Positions 43,068-49,807 of a DNA stretch of 49,807 nt are shown here, in pieces. The notes beneath the pieces are model-generated. The model did not search any database and was not told where the DNA came from. It was given only the letters and a program-made list of their open reading frames with translations. Source of the DNA: Mycobacterium sp. 1245805.9 (lineage in GTDB: Bacteria > Actinomycetota > Actinomycetes > Mycobacteriales > Mycobacteriaceae); the NCBI RefSeq assembly GCF_001672915.1, contig NZ_LZKR01000121.1, positions 1-49,807 of the forward strand, in the 5' to 3' direction. Position numbers and translations under genes: made by a program. Every line of letters begins with the position of its first letter. Within the stretch, counting starts at the first letter, position 1.

Positions 43068-43462
43068 CCAACAGCCAAACGGTGCGCGCGCCAATCAGTC
43101 TCGCCGCAGAGGCAAGTAGCTCTGGCGCGGCACCCATCGCGCTCACCGCCGCGTTGACCGGCGTGCTCGCACTCGCGGCGGCGGCGTGGCGGCTGCCGCG
43201 GTCCGCCTGGCCGGACGTAGTGACCATCGGCGTCCTCAGCGGGGCCGCGGTCTTCCTGTGGCGGATCTCGGCCAACATGCCGCAGCTCAACAGCGACGGG
43301 CTTCCCGGCTTTTCCGCCAACGACTGGCTGGCACCGATAGTGACGTACGTCTTCCTCTCGGCCTACGCCGATCTCCGGTCGCCCGCCGATCCGCGGCGCT
43401 ACGGCCAAGCCCGCGCGCTTGCGGTTGGCGTAGCGCTGCTGGTCAACGTCATCGCCATTTGA
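43064..43462 (+). CDS. Membrane protein of unknown function
   Basis: A 132-residue product with three hydrophobic helices (about 22-42, 51-66 and 86-130 in parts). It has a TTG start overlapping the TGA of the PepSY gene by 4 nt (TTGA), so it is probably translated from the same transcript. No family recognised. A PepSY protein partnering with a small membrane protein is a known pattern in envelope sensing, but here that is inference. Confidence 0.6.
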   Translation: MTNSQTVRAPISLAAEASSSGAAPIALTAALTGVLALAAAAWRLPRSAWPDVVTIGVLSGAAVFLWRISANMPQLNSDGLPGFSANDWLAPIVTYVFLSAYADLRSPADPRRYGQARALAVGVALLVNVIAI

Positions 43463-43527
43463 ACGAAACATAGCCTCACGGCGCTCAGCGGTCGCCCATC
43501 GAATGCGAACGAGGTTACATACTCGAT

Positions 43528-44706
43528 ATGAGTGAGCCCGACGAGGAACCCGGCGCCGCCGTGGGGTTCGGGCGGATCCTCGCCTACTTCCTGAAGCTGG
43601 GCGCGATCGGGTTCGGTGGACCGATCGCCACGGTCGGCTATATGCAGCGTGACCTGGTCGAACAGCGGCAATGGATCAACCGTCAGGATTTCCTCGACGG
43701 CGTAGCCCTGGGCCAAACCATGCCCGGCCCGCTGGCGGCGCAGGTCGCGATGTGGGTCGGCTACCTGCGCCGCGGCGCCCTTGGCGCGGCCGCGGTCGCG
43801 GGAGCCTTCGTCGCGCCCTCCTTCGCGATCGTGGTGGCCGTAGCCGCCGTCTACTCCCACTATTCGGGCTCGCACGTCGTGCAGGCGTTGTTCTACGGAA
43901 TCGCCCCGGCCGTGATGGCGATCATCACGATCGCCGCGATCAAGCTGATCAAACTGACCGATGGCCGGGACTGGCGGCTGTGGAGCATCAGCGCCGCGGT
44001 GTTTGCGCTGACCGCACTGACCGGCTCCGAACCGGTGCTCGTCATTGTCGGCGCGGGCCTGTTGATGATCCTTCTCGACGCCCGGCCACGCATCCGACTA
44101 CGCCGCAAACCCCCGGAAGACGTTGCCGGAACGGGCGATAACGCCAGACCCGTACCACTGTTCATCGGGCTCGGCACGCTGGCCGGCGGGGGGACGCTGG
44201 CGTCGCTCGCGTTGTTTTTCCTCAAAACCGGGGCCATCGTGTTCGGGTCCGGGCTTGCGATCGTGCCGTTCATGCGCGCCGGCGTCGTCGATCAGCACCA
44301 CTGGCTGACCAACAGCCAGTTTCTCGATTCCGTGGCGATCGGGCTGATCACCCCCGGACCGGTCGTGATCAGCGCTGGATTCATCGGCTACCTGGTCGCC
44401 GGATTGCCGGGGGCGATCGTCTCGAGCGTCGCCATCTTCACTCCGATCTACCTCGGTGTCGTCGTGCCCGGCCGCTGGTTCTTGCGCCACCGCGACAATG
44501 CCCAGGTGCGCGCCTTCGTCGCCGGCGCGGCCGCCGCGGCCGGCGGGGCGCTGTGCGGTGCCGTCGTGGTGCTGACTCGCCAAGCCGTCACCGACTGGAT
44601 CACGGCCGGCATCGCCGTGGTGACACTCGGCGTGCTGTGGCGATTCAAGGTCAAAGAGCCTTACGTCGTCGTCGCAACGGGAGCGCTTGGCCTCCTGCTG
44701 TTTTGA
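43528..44706 (+). CDS. chrA: Chromate transporter family protein (ChrA)
   Basis: A 392-residue CHR-superfamily transporter with two homologous halves, typical of long-chain ChrA. The N-half starts FLKLGAIGFGGPIATVGYMQ and has GVALGQTMPGPLAAQVAMWVG; the C-half repeats FLKTGAIVFGSGLAIVPFM with SVAIGLITPGPVVISAGFIG. Chromate is expelled by proton-coupled exchange in characterised members; sulfate-like oxyanions are possible substrates. TACATA lies 6 nt before the ATG, so the transcript may be leaderless. No chrB-type regulator is adjacent. I know of no equivalent in M. tuberculosis at this locus. Confidence 0.9.
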   Translation: MSEPDEEPGAAVGFGRILAYFLKLGAIGFGGPIATVGYMQRDLVEQRQWINRQDFLDGVALGQTMPGPLAAQVAMWVGYLRRGALGAAAVAGAFVAPSFAIVVAVAAVYSHYSGSHVVQALFYGIAPAVMAIITIAAIKLIKLTDGRDWRLWSISAAVFALTALTGSEPVLVIVGAGLLMILLDARPRIRLRRKPPEDVAGTGDNARPVPLFIGLGTLAGGGTLASLALFFLKTGAIVFGSGLAIVPFMRAGVVDQHHWLTNSQFLDSVAIGLITPGPVVISAGFIGYLVAGLPGAIVSSVAIFTPIYLGVVVPGRWFLRHRDNAQVRAFVAGAAAAAGGALCGAVVVLTRQAVTDWITAGIAVVTLGVLWRFKVKEPYVVVATGALGLLLF

Positions 44707-44716
44707 ACGTCGTGCC

Positions 44717-45688
44717 TTATCCCGACCGCAGATTGGTCGCGTCCAGCGCCGGGCGCAGCGCCTTGGCAAGCGTCACGGCATCGTCGACCGCCCAGTAATG
44801 CATGTAGAACAAACGGGGTTCCTCGTTGAGTCCATGGTTGTGTAGTTCGACGATCTGGATGTTGCCGGCGCGCAATGCCTGGATGACCTTCTGCACCTCC
44901 GGAGCGATCAGGATGAAGTCGCCGTTGATCGCCGCCCGGCCGCCGCCGACGGGCTGGAAGTTGATGACGGTCGTCAGGTTCAGCGGCACCGCGGGCAGCG
45001 CGTGCCCGTCCTCGACGATGGTGTCCTTGCGGGCGATGCTGTACTTGAACAATCCGCCGTCGGCAGTTCCCTTGCGGCCCAACGCCTGCTCGATGCCTGC
45101 GGTGTCGATGTCGACCGGCGGTTGCTGCGCCGGCGTCGGGGTGGCCGGGCCGATCGACGTCGCGTCCAGCGCGGCCTTGAGCCCTTGGGCGAGCTGCACG
45201 GCGTCGCCCATGCCGTGCACATGGGTCCACCACACCGGCGGGGTTTGTTGCAGCAGATGCTTGTGCAGCCCGGTCTGGGCGATGCCGTGGGCCTGTAGCG
45301 CGTCGGTGACCTTCGGTAGTTCGGCCTCCGTGACCACCAGGTCGCCCATCAGCAGCGTCTGGTTGTCGTCGTAGCGCGCGAACGCCGCATAACCGCCCAG
45401 CGACAACCCCGGTTTGATCGCCACGTTATCGGTGGTGACCTGAAGATCGTTGCGCACCAACGCGACTCGATAGGCGGTGTTGTTGTCGCCGAGCTTGCCG
45501 ACGCGTCCCAGCGTGTCGGCCACCGGCTTCCAGTCGGCATCGGTCGTGGTCGCCGCCGACTGGGGATTGCCTGATTGGCTCGTGCTGCTGCCGGCACCCT
45601 TGGAGCCCGAACCGCAACCCGCCAGCACCAACGCCACCAGGGCGGCGACCGCGACGGTACGCGTGGGGCTCACTCGTTTCCGCGCCAT
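44717..45688 (-). CDS. lpqO: LpqO/LppY-type DUF1259 lipoprotein
   Basis: A 323-residue lipoprotein from ATG 45688. Signal peptide with lipobox VLAGC, then a Ser/Gly linker. Two DUF1259-like repeats follow: VGKLGDNNTAYRVALVRNDL with GLHKHLLQQTPPVWWTHVHG, and a second with KDTIVEDGHALPAVPLNLTT and LHNHGLNEEPRLFYMHYWAV. Function unknown. It is divergent from the response-regulator gene across a gap with two inverted regulator boxes, as Rv0604 (lpqO) lies near tcrA in M. tuberculosis. The symbol is by synteny and domain, not sequence comparison. Confidence 0.8.
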   Translation of the reverse strand: MARKRVSPTRTVAVAALVALVLAGCGSGSKGAGSSTSQSGNPQSAATTTDADWKPVADTLGRVGKLGDNNTAYRVALVRNDLQVTTDNVAIKPGLSLGGYAAFARYDDNQTLLMGDLVVTEAELPKVTDALQAHGIAQTGLHKHLLQQTPPVWWTHVHGMGDAVQLAQGLKAALDATSIGPATPTPAQQPPVDIDTAGIEQALGRKGTADGGLFKYSIARKDTIVEDGHALPAVPLNLTTVINFQPVGGGRAAINGDFILIAPEVQKVIQALRAGNIQIVELHNHGLNEEPRLFYMHYWAVDDAVTLAKALRPALDATNLRSG

Positions 45689-45710
45689 AGCGCACGGTCT
45701 AGCCCCCTTT

Positions 45711-45727
45711 GATGAAGCCACGATGAA
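45711..45727 (-). promoter_or_regulatory. Predicted response-regulator box of the lpqO-like gene
   Basis: Read on the minus strand this is TTCATCGTGGCTTCATC, differing from the box at 42698 only in the last base. A -10-like TAGACC begins after a 9-nt gap, and the lpqO-like ATG follows after a further 7 nt. Confidence 0.65.
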
Positions 45728-45742
45728 GCGCGGCACGGCGTC

Positions 45743-45759
45743 CTCATCCTGGCTTCATC
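45743..45759 (+). promoter_or_regulatory. Predicted response-regulator box of the regulator operon
   Basis: CTCATCCTGGCTTCATC matches the other two boxes at 14-15 of 17 positions. A -10-like TACACC starts 9 nt downstream. With the opposite box at 45711 it forms an 11-bp inverted repeat (TGATGAAGCCA / TGGCTTCATCA) in the divergent promoter region, consistent with autoregulation. Confidence 0.6.
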
Positions 45760-45843
45760 AACGCCGAGTACACCTCGTTTAGCCCGCTAGGGACGATGAT
45801 GGAGTCGGGCGCGACACCGACCGCAGAGGAGGTGGTGGCAACC

Positions 45844-46539
45844 GTGCGTGTGCTGGTGGTCGAGGACGAGCCCAAGATGGCCGACCTGCTGCGCCGCGGC
45901 CTGATCGAAGACGGCTACGCCGTCGACGTCGCGGCCGACGGTCCCAGCGGCTACCACGCCGCCACGGCCTGCGACTACGACGCGGTCGTGCTGGACGTAA
46001 TGCTGCCGGGCATGTCCGGCTTCGACATCTGCCAGAAATGGCGGAGCCGGCAGAATTGGGTGCCGGTGCTGATGCTCACCGCCCGCGGCGCCGTCGTCGA
46101 CCGGGTCGCCGGGCTCGACGGCGGCGCCGACGACTACCTCACCAAGCCGTTTCACCTCGAAGAGCTCTTCGCCCGGTTGCGATCGCTGATCCGCCGCGGA
46201 CCGATCCCGCGGCCGACCGTGCTGATCGTCGGAACGCTGCGGGCCGACCCCGCCAGCCGCAAATGCTGGCGCGGTGACATCGAAATCGAGCTGACTACAA
46301 AGGAATTCGGGCTGCTCGAACTGTTGATGCGCCGGCCCGGCACGGTGCTGACCCGAGAGCTGCTGATGGAACACTGCTGGGACTTCGCCTACGAATCACG
46401 CTCCAACGTCATCGACGTGCACATCCGCGCGCTCCGCGACAAGATCGACCGGCCGTTCGGGGTGCGCTCCATCGAGACCGTCCGCGGCATCGGCTACCGG
46501 ATGCGCGCCGATGGCGGCGCGCCCGAGAAAGCGGGATGA
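45844..46539 (+). CDS. tcrA: OmpR/PhoB-type response regulator (TcrA-like)
   Basis: A 231-residue response regulator from GTG 45844, which follows GAGGAGG by about 11 nt; ATGs at 45796/45799 are alternatives without a good ribosome site. The receiver domain has Glu8-Asp9, phospho-acceptor Asp51 in VLDVMLPG, Thr79 and Lys101 (KPF). The C-terminal winged helix shows ELTTKEFGLLELLMRRPGTV and VDVHIRALRDKID. It precedes the histidine kinase gene, overlapping by 4 nt, so they form a cognate pair. The position near lpqO and a PepSY gene matches tcrA (Rv0602c); the symbol is by synteny. Confidence 0.88.
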   Translation: MRVLVVEDEPKMADLLRRGLIEDGYAVDVAADGPSGYHAATACDYDAVVLDVMLPGMSGFDICQKWRSRQNWVPVLMLTARGAVVDRVAGLDGGADDYLTKPFHLEELFARLRSLIRRGPIPRPTVLIVGTLRADPASRKCWRGDIEIELTTKEFGLLELLMRRPGTVLTRELLMEHCWDFAYESRSNVIDVHIRALRDKIDRPFGVRSIETVRGIGYRMRADGGAPEKAG

Positions 46540-47870
46540 TGGTGCGCCGCTGGCCGATTCGGATCAGGCTCGCTGCGGCCTTTACCGCAGTGATGGCGTT
46601 GGTGCTGTTGGCCGTTGCGATGTTCACCGTCGACCACACAAGGGAATCGCTCGATGCGGCGATCACCGAGTCACTGTCGACTGCGCTGGCCAACCTGCGC
46701 CCGATCGCCGCGGACGACGATCCTTTGCTGGCCGGCGGCGACCCCGACACCGCCCAGCAGATCGTCGCGGCCGGCGGGCAGGTCCTGACCGCGACCTCGA
46801 ATCTCGCCGGGCAGCCCGCACTGTCGCCTTCCCAGCTAGACGCCGCTCGGCGGGGGCAGGTGATCGCCGATCGCCCGCGTCTGGGCAGCATGGAGGGCCC
46901 GGTACGGGTAGTAGCGGGCCCGGGACCCGGCGGGCGCGTCGTCGTGGCGGCACAGAGCCTCGCCGACCGCGATGCCGCGGTCGCGGATCTGCGTGACGAG
47001 CTGGCCGTAAGTTTCCCGATCCTGTTGTTGGCCACCGCTATTGGCGCGTACCTCCTGGCGGGCGCCGCGCTGCGCCCGGTCGAACGCATGCGCGCTCGCG
47101 CCGCCGGGATCAGCGCCACCGACGCGCACGCCCGCCTGCCGGTTCCACCAGCCCGCGACGAAATCCAGCAGCTTGGAACGACATTGAACGAGCTGCTGCA
47201 GCGGCTACAAGACGCGCTGGAGCGAGAACGCCAGTTCGTGGTCGATGCGGGTCACGAGCTGCGTACCCCGCTGAGCTTGCTGACCACCGAACTGGAGCTG
47301 GCCTTGCGGCGCCCACGAAGCAACCCGGAACTGCTCGCGGCGGTGCGCTCGGCCCTGCACGAAACCACTCGGCTGTCCCGGCTGGCGCGCGACCTGCTCA
47401 CCGTCGCAGACACTGGCCGCTTCGCCGACGCGCCGAGCATCGACCTGGGTCTCCGCCTGCACGAGATCGGCGACCGTTATCGTCACAACCTCAACGGGCA
47501 GTTCGACATTGACTGCACCGCGGGTCAATACATCCGCGCCGACCCCAATGATGTCGATCGGATCATCGGCAACCTTATCGACAACGCGGGCCAGCACGGC
47601 GCCCCACCGATCGCCATCCGGGTCCAGGCCACCGCGGACGGCGTCGAGATCCGCATCACCGACCACGGCCCCGGCTTCCCAGCCGACTTCCTGCCTCACG
47701 CCTTTCAGCGATTCACCCGCGCCGACAGCGCGCGAACCACCGGGGGCACCGGGCTCGGACTGGCGATCGTCGAGAGCCTCACGCAGCGCAACCATGGCAC
47801 CGTCAGCGCCGCCAACAACGACGACGGCGGCGCTGAAATCACCGTCACGTTTCCCGCCGAGCCAAAGTAA
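46536..47870 (+). CDS. Sensor histidine kinase (partner of the TcrA-like regulator)
   Basis: A 444-residue kinase with membrane helices at about 9-31 and 159-178 enclosing an extracytoplasmic sensor of about 125 residues. Then a HAMP domain (LRPVERMRARAAGIS ...), the phospho-acceptor His240 in DAGHELRTPLSLL, the N box RIIGNLIDNAGQHG, and ATP-lid motifs DHGPGFP and GGTGLGLAIVESL. All catalytic motifs are present in one chain. In M. tuberculosis the corresponding kinase is split over Rv0600c and Rv0601c; here it is whole. The ATG overlaps the regulator stop by 4 nt. Confidence 0.92.
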   Translation: MMVRRWPIRIRLAAAFTAVMALVLLAVAMFTVDHTRESLDAAITESLSTALANLRPIAADDDPLLAGGDPDTAQQIVAAGGQVLTATSNLAGQPALSPSQLDAARRGQVIADRPRLGSMEGPVRVVAGPGPGGRVVVAAQSLADRDAAVADLRDELAVSFPILLLATAIGAYLLAGAALRPVERMRARAAGISATDAHARLPVPPARDEIQQLGTTLNELLQRLQDALERERQFVVDAGHELRTPLSLLTTELELALRRPRSNPELLAAVRSALHETTRLSRLARDLLTVADTGRFADAPSIDLGLRLHEIGDRYRHNLNGQFDIDCTAGQYIRADPNDVDRIIGNLIDNAGQHGAPPIAIRVQATADGVEIRITDHGPGFPADFLPHAFQRFTRADSARTTGGTGLGLAIVESLTQRNHGTVSAANNDDGGAEITVTFPAEPK

Positions 47871-47872
47871 CT

Positions 47873-47897
47873 TATTATCTGCGTATGCATGCAGATA
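47873..47897 (+). promoter_or_regulatory. Leaderless promoter and dyad at the CDF start
   Basis: TATTAT (47873-47878) stands 6 nt before the ATG at 47885, the leaderless -10 arrangement. TATCTGC (47876-47882) and GCAGATA (47891-47897) form an inverted repeat with an 8-nt spacer, overlapping the -10, the likely transcription start and the start codon, a good position for a metal-responsive repressor. Confidence 0.55.
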
Positions 47898-48877
47898 GCC
47901 ACGGGCACGACCACGGGCATGACCACGACCACGCCCACGGAATTCGTGGCATCGTCGCGCAGCTCTTGATGCCGCACAGCCACGACGCCGCCGACAGCGT
48001 CGACACCGCCCTGGAATCCAGCGCCATCGGCATCCGGGCGGTCAAGGTCAGCCTGGTCGGGCTGGGCGCGACCGCGATCGTGCAGGTGGTCATCGCCGTC
48101 GTCTCCGGATCGATCGCCCTGGCCGCCGACACCATCCACAACTTCTCGGACGCCCTGACCGCGGTCCCGTTGTGGGTCGCGTTCGCGCTGGGCACCCGCC
48201 CGGCGACGCGCCGCTATACCTATGGCTACGGCCGGGCCGAGGACATTGCTGGCTTGTTCGTCATCGGCATGATCACGCTGTCGGCGCTCGTCGCCGGCTA
48301 CGAAGCCATCCTGCGTCTGATTCACCCCGTCGCCATCGAGCACGTCGGCTGGGTCGCCGCCGCCGGTGTGATCGGCTTCCTCGGCAACGAAGTCGTCGCC
48401 ATGTACCGGATCCGAATCGGCCGCCGGATCGCCTCGGCCGCCCTGGTCGCCGACGGCCTACACGCCCGCACCGACGGATTCACCTCGCTCGCCGTGCTTT
48501 TCGGGGCCGGCGGCGTCGCGCTGGGGTATCCGCTGGCCGACCCGATCGTCGGCCTGGTCATCACGGTGGCGATCCTGGCCGTGCTGCGCAGTGCCGTGCG
48601 CGACATCTTCCGCAGGCTGATGGACGCCGTCGACCCCGCGCTCGTCGACACCGCCGAAGCCACGCTGGCCGCGCGCCCCGGCGTCCGCGGCGTGCGCAGG
48701 GTTCGGATGCGCTGGATCGGGCACCGCCTGCACGCCGACGCCGAGCTCGACATCGACCCCGACACCAGCCTCGAGAATGCCCACCGCATCGCGCACGACG
48801 CCGAACACCAACTCACCCACGCCGTGCCCCGGCTCGACAGCGCGCTCGTGCACGCCTACCCGGCGCACACCGGCTAG
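47885..48877 (+). CDS. Cation diffusion facilitator (CDF) metal exporter
   Basis: A 330-residue efflux transporter. The N-terminus is His-rich (MHADSHGHDHGHDHDHAHG), a likely metal-loading segment, and a second HSHD follows near residue 31. Six membrane helices follow, with binding-site residues in AADTIHNFSDAL (TM2) and ADGLHARTDGFTSL (TM5), the two HxxxD-type sites of zinc/cobalt CDFs. A cytoplasmic C-terminal domain (RRVRMRWIGHRLHADAELDI) ends the protein. It exports Zn2+ and perhaps Co2+ or Cd2+, using the proton gradient. Its stop overlaps that of the convergent NRAMP gene by 4 nt. Confidence 0.92.
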   Translation: MHADSHGHDHGHDHDHAHGIRGIVAQLLMPHSHDAADSVDTALESSAIGIRAVKVSLVGLGATAIVQVVIAVVSGSIALAADTIHNFSDALTAVPLWVAFALGTRPATRRYTYGYGRAEDIAGLFVIGMITLSALVAGYEAILRLIHPVAIEHVGWVAAAGVIGFLGNEVVAMYRIRIGRRIASAALVADGLHARTDGFTSLAVLFGAGGVALGYPLADPIVGLVITVAILAVLRSAVRDIFRRLMDAVDPALVDTAEATLAARPGVRGVRRVRMRWIGHRLHADAELDIDPDTSLENAHRIAHDAEHQLTHAVPRLDSALVHAYPAHTG

Positions 48878-49807
48878 GTGAAGCCGAGGGCCTGCGGGAC
48901 CATGTACAGCCCGAAGCCCATCACCACCAGGCACAGCGCCCACGCGATGTACTTGCGCGGTCCCCGCATGCGCCACTCGTCGGGCAGCGCGCGGGATTCC
49001 AGCGCCAGCAGCAGGCCCAGCACGATCGGCAGTAGCAGGGCGTTCATCACCTCGACGTCGACGGCGAGGTTGACCAGGTCGACGCTGGCCAGCACGAGCG
49101 CGGCGCCGATCACGTGCGCGAGCCCGTACGTGATGTAGAACTTCGCGGTCGCCCGGTTGGGCCGCTGGTTGAGGGTGTGCTTCCAGCCGAACACCTCGGA
49201 CAGTCCCCACGCGCCGGCCAGGGACGCCACGATCGCGGCGATCAGCGCCGCGCCGAGCATGCCCAGCCCGAACAGGACCGTGCCGCCGACCCGGCCCAGG
49301 TATGGCGTGAGCGCGTTGGCGATGTCGCCGACGGTGTTCAGCGCGGTGTCGCCGCCGTGGGCCCCGATGGTCGAGGCCACGGTGACCACCACCGAGATCA
49401 TGATCAGCTGGGTGAGCACGGCGCCCGCGAGGGTGTCGTGGCGCGCCTGGCGGATGGTGGCCACCGACAGGTGCTTATCGACCACCGCGCCCTGCTGGTA
49501 GAAGACCATCCAGGGCATGATGACGGCGCCGACGTTGGCCGCGATCAGCAGCAGATACGACGAGTTGCCCAGCGGCATCGACTTCAGGCCCTCCACAAAG
49601 GCTTTGGGCTCCGGCCGCGCCATCACCATGGCGACCAGGAACGCCAGTTCGGCCGCGCCGATGACGAGGCCGATGCGTTCCACGCGCCGGTAGCTGCCGG
49701 TCAGCGCCAGTGCCAGCAGCGCCGCGGTCGCGATCGGGATGCTCACCCAGCGCGAGACGCCGAACAGCTCGCCGACCCCGGCGACGCCGGCGAACTCGGT
49801 GAGCAGC
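48874..49807 (-). CDS. NRAMP-family divalent metal transporter (5' end outside window)
   Basis: A partial gene: the reading frame runs uninterrupted to the window edge, so the N-terminal part, including the DPGN motif of TM1, is not seen. The visible 311 residues begin LLTEFAGVAGVGELFG, a TM3-type region of NRAMP, and contain IAANVGAVIMPWMVFYQQGA, the TM6 substrate-binding region where family members carry a metal-binding Met, here in VIMPWM. Import of Mn2+ or other divalent metal driven by protons is the family role, but the TM1 site cannot be checked. It lies tail to tail with the CDF exporter. Confidence 0.85.
   Translation of the reverse strand, partial: LLTEFAGVAGVGELFGVSRWVSIPIATAALLALALTGSYRRVERIGLVIGAAELAFLVAMVMARPEPKAFVEGLKSMPLGNSSYLLLIAANVGAVIMPWMVFYQQGAVVDKHLSVATIRQARHDTLAGAVLTQLIMISVVVTVASTIGAHGGDTALNTVGDIANALTPYLGRVGGTVLFGLGMLGAALIAAIVASLAGAWGLSEVFGWKHTLNQRPNRATAKFYITYGLAHVIGAALVLASVDLVNLAVDVEVMNALLLPIVLGLLLALESRALPDEWRMRGPRKYIAWALCLVVMGFGLYMVPQALGFT

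Overview
The window is high-GC actinobacterial DNA from a slow-growing Mycobacterium, probably near the M. avium complex. The evidence is mycobacterial gene content and order: the mycolic-acid dehydratase operon hadABC beside trpT-secE-nusG, recCBD, LpqN and LpqO lipoproteins, a TcrA-type two-component system, and many leaderless promoters of the form TANNNT-6/7 nt-start. This is inferred from remembered protein families and synteny with M. tuberculosis; no search was run.

Layout. 1-1480: sequence that does not belong to the ribosomal-protein locus; nusG (minus strand) is cut after its NGN domain and joined in frame to a secreted-type phosphoesterase, so rplK/rplA are missing. 1.9-4.7 kb (minus): secE, tRNA-Trp, hadC, hadB, hadA, rpmG, tRNA-Met, tRNA-Thr. 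4.7-9.6 kb: VapB-like antitoxin and glyoxalase-II-like hydrolase, divergent around three 56-bp tandem repeats; membrane protein, enoyl-CoA hydratase, cyanase, methyltransferase, nitroreductase. 9.6-17.9 kb: recC-recB-recD operon. 17.9-28.2 kb: TVP38 protein, two tandem TIGR00027-type methyltransferases, a large LPG-synthase/flippase-like membrane protein with an embedded kinase-like segment, a secreted GH92 mannosidase, LpqN, an F420-type reductase, and an overlapping zinc-ribbon/PAS-ANTAR pair. 28.2-31.2 kb (minus): galT-galK-enoyl-CoA hydratase. 31.2-41.2 kb: FUSC membrane protein, small secreted and membrane proteins, NYN-domain protein, MFS transporter, P450, amidase, lipoprotein. 41.2-49.8 kb: HadA-HadB fusion dehydratase, a 38-residue metallothionein with a CsoR/RicR-like operator, secreted PepSY protein, ChrA, LpqO-like lipoprotein, response regulator and histidine kinase, CDF metal exporter and a truncated NRAMP transporter.

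The strongest new signals are three. (1) The nusG-phosphoesterase chimera, which is either a misassembly or a real rearrangement of an essential gene. (2) An unannotated-size metallothionein whose promoter carries a copper-type palindrome. (3) A 17-bp double-TTCATC element found three times, each exactly 9 nt upstream of a -10-like hexamer, in front of the PepSY gene, the LpqO-like gene and the response-regulator gene. This defines a likely small regulon of the adjacent TcrA-like two-component system, with exported PepSY and DUF1259 proteins as its outputs.
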